Positions 23,111-32,049 of a stretch of DNA of 37,694 nucleotides are shown here, in pieces. Location of the stretch: assembly GCA_012520375.1 (NCBI GenBank), contig JAAYOH010000058.1:1-37694 (forward strand). Reading direction: 5' to 3'. The translations under genes were made by a program, and so were the position numbers. Source of the stretch: Clostridiales bacterium. Lineage in GTDB: Bacteria; Bacillota; Clostridia; Christensenellales; Aristaeellaceae. Every line of letters starts with the position of its first letter. Within the stretch, counting starts at the first letter, position 1. The notes beneath the pieces are model-generated. The model was not told the DNA's origin, made no database searches, and saw only the letters and a program-made list of their open reading frames with translations.

Positions 23111-25726
23111 ATGAGTCTATTCAAAGCCCGTACCCGGGATCGAAGTTTTTTGTTCTCCGTCATCCTGACCACCGCAAAAATGCTCTTCGTCACCCTGCTG
23201 ATTTTGGCGGTAGCGGGCACGGGGGTCTTGATGGGGATCGCCAAAGCCTGGGTGGAAACCGCGCCCCAATTGGATATGTCCGTGTTCGGCAGTCAGGCCA
23301 AGACCTCCTTCGTGTACGACAAGTACGGCGAATTGATCACCGACTTCAAGGGCAATGAAAACCGGATCGACGCCACCTGGAACGAGATCCCGGACAACCT
23401 GAAGAAAGCGGTCATCGCCATAGAAGATCAACGCTTTCACACCCATAACGGAGTGGATATCCGCCGCTACATCAGCGCATTCATCGGCAACCTGTTCAGC
23501 AACGATATGCAGGGCGGCTCCACCATCACCTGCCAATTGGTGAAACTCACCATGCTGTCTTCCGAACAGACCTTCAAGCGCAAGCTCCAGGAGGCCTATC
23601 TGGCCCTGGAGTTGGAAAAGGTCATGAGCAAGGACGACATCCTGCTGCAATACATGAACCTCTTCTACCAGGGCGGCTCCAACTACGGGGTCAAGGTGGC
23701 CGCCAGGGATTATTTCGGCAAAGAACTTCCCGACCTGTCTCTGCGGGAGTGCGCCGCCCTGGCCCGCATCATCCGCAACCCCTACAGGTACAATCCACGG
23801 CGCAATTACTACGGTTCCGGCTCCCCGGAGATCATCGAGGACGGCGCCGATTACGTGCTGCGGCAGATGCACAGCCAAGGCCTGATCACCGACCGGGAAC
23901 TATCCGACGCCCTGTCCCAGCGCCTGTTCGTGCTGGAGCATTCGGTTTTCACCAGCAAGCTGTACGACCACGCCTACTACGTGGAGTACGCCATCTCCGA
24001 CGTGGTCACCAAGATGCTTCGGAAAGAAGGGCTTCAGGACACCTCTGCCAACCGCAGCCAGATGGAGCACAAGCTGCGCACCGGGGGCTACAAGATCTAT
24101 ACCTGCCTGGATCCCGTGATGCAGCAGGCCGTGCAGAATGTGGTCACCGAATGGAAAGACTATCCCGCCACCCGCTCCGCTTCGGACAAATTCTACATGG
24201 CGCCCCTGGACGGCAACGAAAAGTTGAAAGTGCTCAATCCCCAGGCCGCCGTGGTGGTGATGGATCAGCATACCGGGGAACTGGTGGCGGTGGTGGGAGG
24301 CCGCTCCGAGCCCATCCAATACAAGCAGCTGAACCGGGCCTCCTATGGCAATATGCCGATAGGTTCCTCCATCAAGCCCCTGTCGGTGTACGGACCCGCC
24401 CTGGATCTGGGCAATTCCCCGGGCTCCCCGGTGATCAACGCACCCCTGAAGATCGATGGATGGAACACCCCGAAGGGCTATCCCGCCAACTTCAGCGACG
24501 GCGGCTACAACGGGGTGGAATCCCTGCGCTATGCCATGGCCAAGTCCCACAACACCGCCTCCGCCCAAGCCCTGTTCACCTATGTGGGCATTGAAAACTC
24601 CATGAACTACCTGCTGAAGCTGGGGGTATCGGCGGACCACATCGAGGCCACCGGGGCCGGCCTGTCCCTGGGCGCTTCCGGCCTGTCCATGGTAGAACTG
24701 GCAGGGGGCTTTGCCGCCATAGCCAACAAGGGCCTGTACCTGGAACCCTGCGCCTTCACAAAGGTAATTGCCCCGGACGGCAGCGTTTACCTCGACGCCA
24801 GGGAACAGCAGGTCGCCCGGCAGGTCTTCAAAGAATCTACTGCCTGGATGCTGACGGATATGCTGGAGGACTGCGTCGGCCCCCACGGCACAGGTTCCAA
24901 TGCCAATTTCGGGAATTTCACCGTGGCCGGCAAGACGGGCACCAACAGCGACTACCGCGGCGTCAGCTTCGCGGGAATGACGGGTTACTATACCGGTGCG
25001 GTTTGGATCGGCTGTGACAACTACAAGCCCCTGGCGTCCAACACCACCGGCGGCGCCTACGCCGCACCCCTGTGGAGCGCCGTCATGAGCAAGGTGCACG
25101 ATGTGGCAGGGATCACCAGGGACCGGCCCATCATCCGGGGCAGCGCCAGGGACTACGGGCTGGTCAAGGCCGAGGCCTGCGCGGTGTCGGGGATGAAGCC
25201 CACCCGGGCCTGCCGGGAAGACGTGAACGACTACGGCGTCACGCGGGACTTCTACCTGCAAGGCACCCAGCCCACGGCGAGTTGCACCATGCACCGCACC
25301 ATCCGCCTGTGCTCCAAGAGCCGCAAACTGCCCACCGATGCGTGCAGGTCCGTGAGGAGTTACGGCACCATCTACCTGCCCGAGGGACATCCCCTTCGCT
25401 ATGCGGAGTACGAAAGCGTTTCGGAGTATTTCAAGGGCGCCTCCACCGACCGGGCAGCCGCCACCATCGGCTACTGCACCAGCTGTAAGGGCTCTGCCGC
25501 AACCAAGCCTATCAACACCGAAGCCCTGACAGAAGCCACCGCCACGGGAGAACGGCTGATCGAACAGGCCAACATCCTGCTGGACAGCAACACCTTGACC
25601 ACCAAACAGTACAACAAGCTGAAAAAGCTTCGGGACCGCACACAAAAGGCCATCAACAACGGCAACCTGTCCAACATCAAGAAGTACGGCAAGCAGCTGC
25701 AGCAGTACATCAAAAAAGTACGGTAG
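23111..25726 (+). CDS. class A penicillin-binding protein (transglycosylase/transpeptidase)
   Basis: Bifunctional peptidoglycan synthase, 871 aa. Residues about 14-42 are a membrane anchor. The GT51 glycosyltransferase domain follows, with catalytic Glu105 in EDQRFHTHNGVD, then GGSTITCQL and KRKLQEA. The transpeptidase domain has the SxxK motif with Ser419-Lys422, an SxN-like SHN, and KTGT at 608-611. The C-terminal extension beyond the transpeptidase domain contains eight or so cysteines spaced over about 160 residues, then a lysine-rich helical end. AGGAGG lies 8 bp before the ATG. Monocistronic: its own promoter upstream and an intrinsic terminator downstream. Confidence 0.95.
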   Translation: MSLFKARTRDRSFLFSVILTTAKMLFVTLLILAVAGTGVLMGIAKAWVETAPQLDMSVFGSQAKTSFVYDKYGELITDFKGNENRIDATWNEIPDNLKKAVIAIEDQRFHTHNGVDIRRYISAFIGNLFSNDMQGGSTITCQLVKLTMLSSEQTFKRKLQEAYLALELEKVMSKDDILLQYMNLFYQGGSNYGVKVAARDYFGKELPDLSLRECAALARIIRNPYRYNPRRNYYGSGSPEIIEDGADYVLRQMHSQGLITDRELSDALSQRLFVLEHSVFTSKLYDHAYYVEYAISDVVTKMLRKEGLQDTSANRSQMEHKLRTGGYKIYTCLDPVMQQAVQNVVTEWKDYPATRSASDKFYMAPLDGNEKLKVLNPQAAVVVMDQHTGELVAVVGGRSEPIQYKQLNRASYGNMPIGSSIKPLSVYGPALDLGNSPGSPVINAPLKIDGWNTPKGYPANFSDGGYNGVESLRYAMAKSHNTASAQALFTYVGIENSMNYLLKLGVSADHIEATGAGLSLGASGLSMVELAGGFAAIANKGLYLEPCAFTKVIAPDGSVYLDAREQQVARQVFKESTAWMLTDMLEDCVGPHGTGSNANFGNFTVAGKTGTNSDYRGVSFAGMTGYYTGAVWIGCDNYKPLASNTTGGAYAAPLWSAVMSKVHDVAGITRDRPIIRGSARDYGLVKAEACAVSGMKPTRACREDVNDYGVTRDFYLQGTQPTASCTMHRTIRLCSKSRKLPTDACRSVRSYGTIYLPEGHPLRYAEYESVSEYFKGASTDRAAATIGYCTSCKGSAATKPINTEALTEATATGERLIEQANILLDSNTLTTKQYNKLKKLRDRTQKAINNGNLSNIKKYGKQLQQYIKKVR

Positions 25727-25743
25727 AACAAAACCGGCCCGGA

Positions 25744-25777
25744 GGCTGTTATGGTCTTGCGACTGTAACAGCCTTTT
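25744..25777 (+). terminator. intrinsic terminator after the penicillin-binding protein gene
   Basis: GGCTGTTA pairs with TAACAGCC, with a 14-nt loop, followed by TTTTAT. Confidence 0.8.
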
Positions 25778-25859
25778 ATGATCGGTGGGCGTTGTATATT
25801 GTCTATGCAATAACCGGGGACAGGGCTATAGGATCGCATCCGTTTTAAAGGGCAGATGG

Positions 25860-25889
25860 TTGACAAAGGGTGGGGGACGGGGGTACAAT
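25860..25889 (+). promoter_or_regulatory. sigma-A promoter for trpS
   Basis: TTGACA (25860-25865), 18 bp of G-rich spacer, TACAAT (25884-25889). The start point near 25896 gives a leader of about 50 nt, too short for a T-box. Confidence 0.7.
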
Positions 25890-25944
25890 ACTATGGTGGC
25901 GTCCACCCGGGCGCAAAACGCGGTATATCGGAGGGAAACAAAGC

Positions 25945-26946
25945 ATGGAGCCCAAAAAACGCATCTTCTCGGGCATACAACCCACGGGTACCCTGACGCT
26001 GGGCAATTACATCGGCGCACTGCGCAACTTCAAATTGCTGGAAGACGAATACGATTGCGTGTACTCTATCGTAGACATGCACGCCCTGACCGTCCGGCAG
26101 AATCCCACGGCCCTGCGCAAGGCTTGCCTGACCGTCATGAGCCTGTACCTGGCGGTGGGGCTGGACCCGGACAAAAGCCTGATCTACTTTCAAAGCCATG
26201 TGCCCCAGCACGCCGAGCTGAGCTGGGTGCTGAGCTGCTACACCTACATGGGCGAGCTGAACCGCATGACCCAGTTCAAGGACAAAAGCGCCAGGAACGC
26301 CGACAACATCAACGCGGGCCTGTACACGTACCCCGTGCTCATGGCCGCGGACATCCTGCTGTACAAAGCCGACCTGGTTCCCATCGGAGCAGACCAGAAG
26401 CAGCACCTGGAACTATCCCGGGACGTCGCAGAGCGCTTCAACAAGGTGTACGGAGACGTGTTCGTGGTGCCCGACGCCTATATCCCCAAGGTGGGGGGGC
26501 GGGTCATGTCCCTGCAGGAGCCCACCCGGAAGATGAGCAAATCCGATCCGGAGGATACCTACATCGCCATGCTGGACGAGCCCTCCGCAATCCGGAAGAA
26601 GCTGCGCCGCGCGGTCACCGATTCCGAAAACGCCATCCGCTTCGCCCCCGAGAACAAGCCCGGGGTCAGCAACCTGATGAGCATCCTGTCCACATTGAGG
26701 GGTATAACCCTGGACGAGGTCGCATCCCTGTACGACGGGAAAGGGTACGGCGTCTTCAAGGATGCCGTGGCGGACGCGGTCATCGAAACCCTTGCTCCCA
26801 TCCAGGAACGCTTCCGCCGTTTCAATTCGGACAAGGCTTACCTGGAAGAGGTAATGACACATTCCGCCCGGCGGGCCGAGGCCATTGCCGCCAAAACCAT
26901 GGCCAAGGTGCGCCGCAAGGTGGGCTTGGCGGCCACCCGGCTGTAG
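25945..26946 (+). CDS. trpS: tryptophanyl-tRNA synthetase
   Basis: Class I synthetase charging tRNA-Trp, 333 aa, the normal length. Seen: SGIQPTGTLTLGNYIGAL at the N-terminus (the HIGH-type site reads TLGN, as in many Firmicutes) and KMSKS at residues 196-200. Start ATG 25945 has GGAGGG 8 bp upstream; a longer in-frame ATG at 25870 lies inside the promoter and is rejected. Flanked by its own promoter and the gap promoter, so probably monocistronic. Confidence 0.97.
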   Translation: MEPKKRIFSGIQPTGTLTLGNYIGALRNFKLLEDEYDCVYSIVDMHALTVRQNPTALRKACLTVMSLYLAVGLDPDKSLIYFQSHVPQHAELSWVLSCYTYMGELNRMTQFKDKSARNADNINAGLYTYPVLMAADILLYKADLVPIGADQKQHLELSRDVAERFNKVYGDVFVVPDAYIPKVGGRVMSLQEPTRKMSKSDPEDTYIAMLDEPSAIRKKLRRAVTDSENAIRFAPENKPGVSNLMSILSTLRGITLDEVASLYDGKGYGVFKDAVADAVIETLAPIQERFRRFNSDKAYLEEVMTHSARRAEAIAAKTMAKVRRKVGLAATRL

Positions 26947-26984
26947 TTTATAGCCCAAATAAATTAACACAGTCGGTCGCGTAT

Positions 26985-27018
26985 TTTGACATTTTACCTT
27001 TCGCCCGTGCTTGTCAAA
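26985..27018 (+). promoter_or_regulatory. inverted repeat around the gap -35 region
   Basis: TTTGACA (26985-26991), 20 bp, TGTCAAA (27012-27018). The second arm overlaps the -35 box of gap. Either a regulator site or a by-product of two -35-like hexamers in opposite orientation. Confidence 0.3.
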
Positions 27019-27039
27019 GGCGCAAGGGTGGGGTACAAT
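27011..27039 (+). promoter_or_regulatory. sigma-A promoter for gap
   Basis: TTGTCA (27011-27016), 17 bp G-rich spacer, TACAAT (27034-27039). Shares GGGGTACAATA with the trpS promoter. Confidence 0.75.
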
Positions 27040-27065
27040 ATATGAGATTTCAAAACAGGAGGTAA

Positions 27066-28079
<1,014 letters not shown>

Positions 28080-28095
28080 TTTCGGAGACAAACCG

Positions 28096-28126
28096 CCCTC
28101 TCCCGAAAACGGGGGAGGGTTTTTTT
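28096..28126 (+). terminator. strong intrinsic terminator after gap
   Basis: CCCTCTCCCG pairs with CGGGGGAGGG (one G-U pair) around an AAAA loop, followed by seven T residues. Confidence 0.92.
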
Positions 28127-28275
28127 CTGGCTCCTTTTCTGCATTTCTGACACAATGCCCTTTCCCTCCGGGAAGGATTTTCCCGTTATTTCACCCTACC
28201 CGCCTTGACTTTTTCCGCCGTTCAGCACAAACTACCCTGTGGGACCGGGACGAGGGGATCGGAGGACGAACGGAC

Positions 28276-30627
28276 ATGACACTGAAGGAACTGGGCGTTG
28301 GCCATAGCGCCATCGTTCGCACCGTAGGGGGCGAAGGAGCGCTGCGCCAGCACTTTCTGGACATGGGCATCATCCCCGGCGCGCACATTTCCGTCATCAA
28401 GTACGCCCCCATGGGGGATCCGATGGAACTGATCGTCCAGGGCTATTCCCTTACCCTGCGGCTGGAGGATGCTGCCCGGATAGAAGTAGACCCCGTGAGC
28501 GGCGGGGCCCGGATCCCTCCGGCGCGGCACACCCATTCCATCGCCATCGAGCACCCCGGCCTGGGGGAAGGCGGCCGCTACCATACGAAGGCAGAGGAAG
28601 AGCCCCTCCCCGAGGGGACGCGGCTCACCTTTGCCCTGGTGGGCAACCAGAACAGCGGCAAGACCACCCTGTTCAACCAGCTCACCGGGGCCAACCAGCA
28701 CGTGGGCAACTTTCCCGGGATCACGGTGGATCGCAAGAGCGGCCCCATCAGGGGCTGCCCCAACACCGAGATCACCGACCTGCCCGGCATCTATTCCATG
28801 TCTCCTTATTCCTGCGAGGAGATGCTGTCCCGTTCCTTCATCCTGGACGAAAAGCCCAAGGGCATCATCAACATCGTGGACACCACCAACATCGAGCGCA
28901 ACCTGTACCTCACCATGCAGTTGATGGAGCTGGACGTGCCCATGGTACTGGCCCTGAACATGATGGACGAAGTGCGGGGCAACGGCGGATCCGTCCGCAT
29001 CAACGAGATGGAGGCCGCCCTGGGCATCCCGGTGGTTCCCATTTCCGCCGCCAAAAATCAAGGCGTGGATGAATTGGTATCCCACGCCCTCCACGTAGCC
29101 CGGTATCAGGAGCGGCCCGGGCGTTTGGACTTCTGCAGCCAGGACGAGCACGGCGGCGCGATCCACCGCTGCCTCCACGCCGTCATGCACCTGATCGAGG
29201 ATCACGCCCGGGAGGTAGGCATCCCGGTTCGCTTCGCCGCCACCAAGCTGGTGGAGGGGGAGGCGCAACTGGCAGATACCCTGCGGCTTGACGCCAACGA
29301 ACGGGAGATGGTAGAGCACATCGTGCAGCAGATGGAAGCGGAGTGCGGCATGGACCGCAGCGCCGCCATCGCGGATATGCGCTTCGACTTCATCCGGGAC
29401 CTGGTGGCCGCCACCGTGATCAAGCCCCGGGAGAGCCGGGAGCGGCTGCGCAGCGGCCGCATCGACCGCTTCCTCACCGGCAAGTACACCGCCATCCCCG
29501 CTTTCCTCCTCATCATGGGCCTGATGTTCTACTTCACCTTCAATTTGATCGGTCCGTGGCTCCAGGGTCTCACGGAAAGGGGTATCCAGGCCTTGGCCCA
29601 TCTCACCGACACCGCGCTCCGCTCCCTGGACGTGCATCCGGTGATCCATTCCCTCGTCATCGACGGCATATTCGCGGGGGTGGGCTGTGTGCTCAGCTTC
29701 CTCCCCGTCATCGTCACCCTCTTCTTCTTCTTGTCCCTTATGGAGGACACGGGCTATATGGCCAGGGTGGCTTTTGTCATGGATAAGCTGCTGCGGCGCA
29801 TCGGCCTGTCCGGGCGCTCCATCGTGCCCATGCTCATCGGCTTTGGCTGCACCGTGCCCGGAATCATGGCCAGCCGCACCCTGCCCAGCGAACGGGACCG
29901 GAAGATGACCATCCTCCTGACCCCCTTCATGACCTGCTCCGCCAAGCTGCCCATCTTCGGTTTCTTTGCATCGGCCTTCTTCCCCCGGTATAGCGGCCTG
30001 GTGATGGTCGGACTTTATGTGGCGGGCATGCTCATGGGGGTGCTGGTAGCCCTCCTGTTCAAGAATACCCTGTTCAAAGGGGAGGCGGTACCCTTCGTGC
30101 TGGAACTGCCCAACTACCGCATGCCCGGCATCAAGAATGTGGGACGGCTGTTGTGGGACAAGGCGGAGGATTTCCTGCGCCGGGCCTTTACGGTGATCTT
30201 CCTCGCCACCCTCGTGATCTGGTTCCTCCAGAGTTTCAGTCCCCTTTTGGCCCCGGTATCCCACAACGGCGCCAGCATGCTGGCCCTTCTGGCCGGGGTG
30301 ATCTCCCCTGTCTTCGCCCCTATGGGCTTCGGAGACTGGCGCATCGTCGCTTCCCTGATCACCGGCCTCACGGCCAAGGAGAGCGTCGTATCTACCCTGA
30401 ACGTGCTCTTTGGCAGCAAGGCAGCCCTTACCGCCGCCCTATCCCCCCTCTCCGCGGTATCCCTGCTGGTGTTCACCCTGCTGTATACCCCTTGTGTGGC
30501 CGCCATCGCCGCAGTACGCCGAGAGTTGGGCGCCCGCTGGGCCCTGGGGATCGCCCTTGGGCAGTGCCTGTTTGCATGGATCTGCGCCCTGATCGTATAC
30601 CTTGCGGGCGCCCTGTTCGGCCTATGA
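28276..30627 (+). CDS. feoB: FeoA-FeoB fusion, ferrous iron transporter
   Basis: Fe(II) importer of 783 aa in the cytoplasmic membrane. Residues 1-75 form a FeoA-type SH3 domain fused to FeoB. The G-protein domain follows: G1 GNQNSGKT at 123-130, DLPGIYS (G3), and NMMDE (G4). The membrane part has about eight to ten hydrophobic segments, with the conserved FGCTVPGIMASR and MTCSAKLPIF gate motifs. A poor promoter with TTGACT near 28205 may exist, without a convincing -10 box. The 3' end overlaps a small Cys-rich gene by ATGA. Iron supply fits the many Fe-S and radical SAM enzymes of this anaerobe; no Fur or DtxR box was recognised. Confidence 0.95.
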   Translation: MTLKELGVGHSAIVRTVGGEGALRQHFLDMGIIPGAHISVIKYAPMGDPMELIVQGYSLTLRLEDAARIEVDPVSGGARIPPARHTHSIAIEHPGLGEGGRYHTKAEEEPLPEGTRLTFALVGNQNSGKTTLFNQLTGANQHVGNFPGITVDRKSGPIRGCPNTEITDLPGIYSMSPYSCEEMLSRSFILDEKPKGIINIVDTTNIERNLYLTMQLMELDVPMVLALNMMDEVRGNGGSVRINEMEAALGIPVVPISAAKNQGVDELVSHALHVARYQERPGRLDFCSQDEHGGAIHRCLHAVMHLIEDHAREVGIPVRFAATKLVEGEAQLADTLRLDANEREMVEHIVQQMEAECGMDRSAAIADMRFDFIRDLVAATVIKPRESRERLRSGRIDRFLTGKYTAIPAFLLIMGLMFYFTFNLIGPWLQGLTERGIQALAHLTDTALRSLDVHPVIHSLVIDGIFAGVGCVLSFLPVIVTLFFFLSLMEDTGYMARVAFVMDKLLRRIGLSGRSIVPMLIGFGCTVPGIMASRTLPSERDRKMTILLTPFMTCSAKLPIFGFFASAFFPRYSGLVMVGLYVAGMLMGVLVALLFKNTLFKGEAVPFVLELPNYRMPGIKNVGRLLWDKAEDFLRRAFTVIFLATLVIWFLQSFSPLLAPVSHNGASMLALLAGVISPVFAPMGFGDWRIVASLITGLTAKESVVSTLNVLFGSKAALTAALSPLSAVSLLVFTLLYTPCVAAIAAVRRELGARWALGIALGQCLFAWICALIVYLAGALFGL

Positions 30628-30767
30628 ATCTGGTCAGCATCTTGCTTCTGCTTTTGGTGCTGGGCTTCGCGGTCCTGGCCATCCGGGTGCACCGGAAAAA
30701 CCCCTCGGGCTGCGACGGAAACTGCGGCGCCTGCAAAAACCATTGCCCCAGGGCCGGGGATCCCTGA
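30624..30767 (+). CDS. FeoB-associated Cys-rich membrane protein
   Basis: Tiny gene of 47 codons overlapping the feoB stop as ATGA. Residues 3-20 form one membrane helix; the cytosolic tail is CDGNCGACKNHC, with four cysteines in pattern Cx3Cx2Cx3C. This matches the small FeoB-associated Cys-rich proteins that often follow feoB in Firmicutes, whose role (perhaps iron handling or FeoC-like regulation) is not established. The same frame is open far upstream, but only this part is a plausible gene. Confidence 0.85.
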   Translation: MNLVSILLLLLVLGFAVLAIRVHRKNPSGCDGNCGACKNHCPRAGDP

Positions 30768-30850
30768 CGGTGTTCTATGGCACATCCGCCCGATTCTTGC
30801 TCTTTCCTTTGTACCCCTTTGTCAAGTTTTGGGAATCTTCCATTTTTGCA

Positions 30851-30879
30851 TTGACAGATCCTGAATCATGGTGTAAAAT
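30851..30879 (+). promoter_or_regulatory. promoter for the tRNA-Leu/tRNA-Gly unit
   Basis: TTGACA (30851-30856), 17 bp, TAAAAT (30874-30879), about 27 bp before the mature tRNA-Leu. Confidence 0.8.
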
Positions 30880-30912
30880 GATTTCTTGTTAGGGTTTCAG
30901 GAGATCGTTCAT

Positions 30913-30997
30913 GCGGGCGTGGCGGAATGGCAGACGCGCCAGATTTAGGATCTGGTGTCCCAAGGGCATATGAGTTCGAGTCTCTTCGCCCGCACCA
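30913..30997 (+). tRNA. tRNA-Leu (anticodon UAG)
   Basis: 85 nt with a 7-bp acceptor stem (GCGGGCG/CGCCCGC), D-arm GCGGAATGGCAGACGC, anticodon stem CCAGA/TCTGG with loop TTTAGGA (anticodon TAG), a long class II variable arm, T-loop TTCGAGT, discriminator A and encoded CCA. The T-stem has one T-T mismatch (position 50-64). Confidence 0.95.
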
Positions 30998-31004
30998 TGT
31001 ACAT

Positions 31005-31080
31005 GCGGTAGTAGCTCAGTTGGTAGAGCGCCACCTTGCCAAGGTGGAGGTCGCGAGTCCGAGTCTCGTCTACCGCTCCA
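31005..31080 (+). tRNA. tRNA-Gly (anticodon GCC)
   Basis: 76 nt with acceptor GCGGTAG/CTACCGC, D-arm GCTCAGTTGGTAGAGC, anticodon stem CCACC/GGTGG with loop TTGCCAA (anticodon GCC), T-stem GCGAG/CTCGT, discriminator T and encoded CCA. The T-loop reads TCCGAGT instead of the near-universal TTC start, so position 55 is C. Confidence 0.95.
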
Positions 31081-31081
31081 A

Positions 31082-31103
31082 GCCGTCTTCGGACGGCATT
31101 TTT
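31082..31103 (+). terminator. UUCG-tetraloop terminator of the tRNA unit
   Basis: GCCGTC-TTCG-GACGGC followed by A and five T residues, directly after the tRNA-Gly CCA. Confidence 0.9.
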
Positions 31104-31110
31104 GTTTCCC

Positions 31111-31139
31111 TTGACATCCCCCGGGATTTGGGGTACCAT
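31111..31139 (+). promoter_or_regulatory. sigma-A promoter for the TIM-barrel/ribulokinase operon
   Basis: TTGACA (31111-31116), 17 bp, TACCAT (31134-31139), just after the tRNA terminator. Confidence 0.75.
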
Positions 31140-31170
31140 CACATATATCATTCACGCATTGGGAGGTCAA

Positions 31171-32049
31171 ATGACGCGATTTGGGCCCGCAGGCAACAGC
31201 GAACGTTTTTACGAGGAAGGGCACAAGGCCACGGTAGAAGCCCCCGCCTGGGTGGCTGCCCAGGGGCTGAACGCCTTCGAATACTCCGCAGGCCGGGGCG
31301 TCTCCCTGTCCGAGGCCACGGCCCGGGCCATCGGCGAGGAGGCCAAGGCCCACGGGGTCGCCCTCTCTCTCCACGCCCCCTATTACATCAACTGCGCCAC
31401 CCCGGACCCGGAAAAGCGGGAGAAGACCCTGGGGTACCTCCTGGCTTCCGCCCGGGCCTGCCATCACCTGGGGGGCGAACGGGTGGTCTTTCACGTGGGC
31501 GCCCCGGTGGGACAGCCCCGTGCGGAGGCCAATCGGCGGGCTGCGGACACGGTGCTGGAAGCCCTTGCACAAATGGAAACCCTGGGCCTCGGCCACATCC
31601 GCCTGTGCCCCGAGACCATGGGCAAAGCGAGCCAACTGGGCTCCCTGGAGGAGGTCCTGGACCTGTGCCTGTTGGATGAGCGGCTGATCCCCGTCCTTGA
31701 TTTCGGGCATCTGCACGCCCGGGACCTGGGCGCCCTGAATACCCAGGCGGATTTCCGGGCTGTACTGGACAAGTTGATCGCCGCCCTGGGAACCGAGCGG
31801 GCCCGGCACTTTCACGCCCATTTCAGCCGCATCGCCTACATGGACAAAGGGGAAAAGCGTCACATGCGCTTCAGCGACCCGGGCTACGGTCCGGACTTTG
31901 CCCTGCTGGCGCCCCTCTTGCCGGAGTACAACTTAGAGCCCGTCATCATTTGTGAATCAAACGGTAGCCAAGCCGATGACGCCATGATGATGAAGCGCCA
32001 ATGGGAGAAGGCCTGTGACCAGAGGATGGAGGAATCAAGCCATGGCTAA
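31171..32049 (+). CDS. endonuclease IV-like TIM-barrel protein
   Basis: 292-aa protein of the endonuclease IV/xylose isomerase-like TIM-barrel superfamily. Metal-ligand positions of Nfo are largely kept: His in LHAPYYIN, His in VFHVGA, Glu in CPETMGK, Asp and His in LDFGHLHARD, His in HAHFSR, and Glu in ICESNGS. The DRH ligand triplet reads KRH (in GEKRHMRF), so the Asp ligand is lost. Start ATG 31171 has GGGAGGT 3 bp upstream; a longer frame from 31036 would run through the tRNA-Gly and is rejected. It overlaps the ribulokinase gene by 8 bp. It could be an AP endonuclease, or given the neighbour a sugar-phosphate isomerase or epimerase. Confidence 0.88.
   Translation: MTRFGPAGNSERFYEEGHKATVEAPAWVAAQGLNAFEYSAGRGVSLSEATARAIGEEAKAHGVALSLHAPYYINCATPDPEKREKTLGYLLASARACHHLGGERVVFHVGAPVGQPRAEANRRAADTVLEALAQMETLGLGHIRLCPETMGKASQLGSLEEVLDLCLLDERLIPVLDFGHLHARDLGALNTQADFRAVLDKLIAALGTERARHFHAHFSRIAYMDKGEKRHMRFSDPGYGPDFALLAPLLPEYNLEPVIICESNGSQADDAMMMKRQWEKACDQRMEESSHG

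Noticed and set aside
23900-25810. 636-codon minus-strand frame opposite the penicillin-binding protein
   Set aside because: Shadow frame; no motif, and the plus strand has complete PBP motifs, promoter and terminator.
25778-25944. T-box leader for trpS
   Set aside because: The promoter leaves only about 50 nt of leader, and no T-box consensus or terminator-antiterminator pair was seen.
31036-31170. N-terminal extension of the TIM-barrel protein
   Set aside because: It would translate the 3' half of tRNA-Gly, its terminator and the next promoter; a good ribosome binding site precedes 31171.
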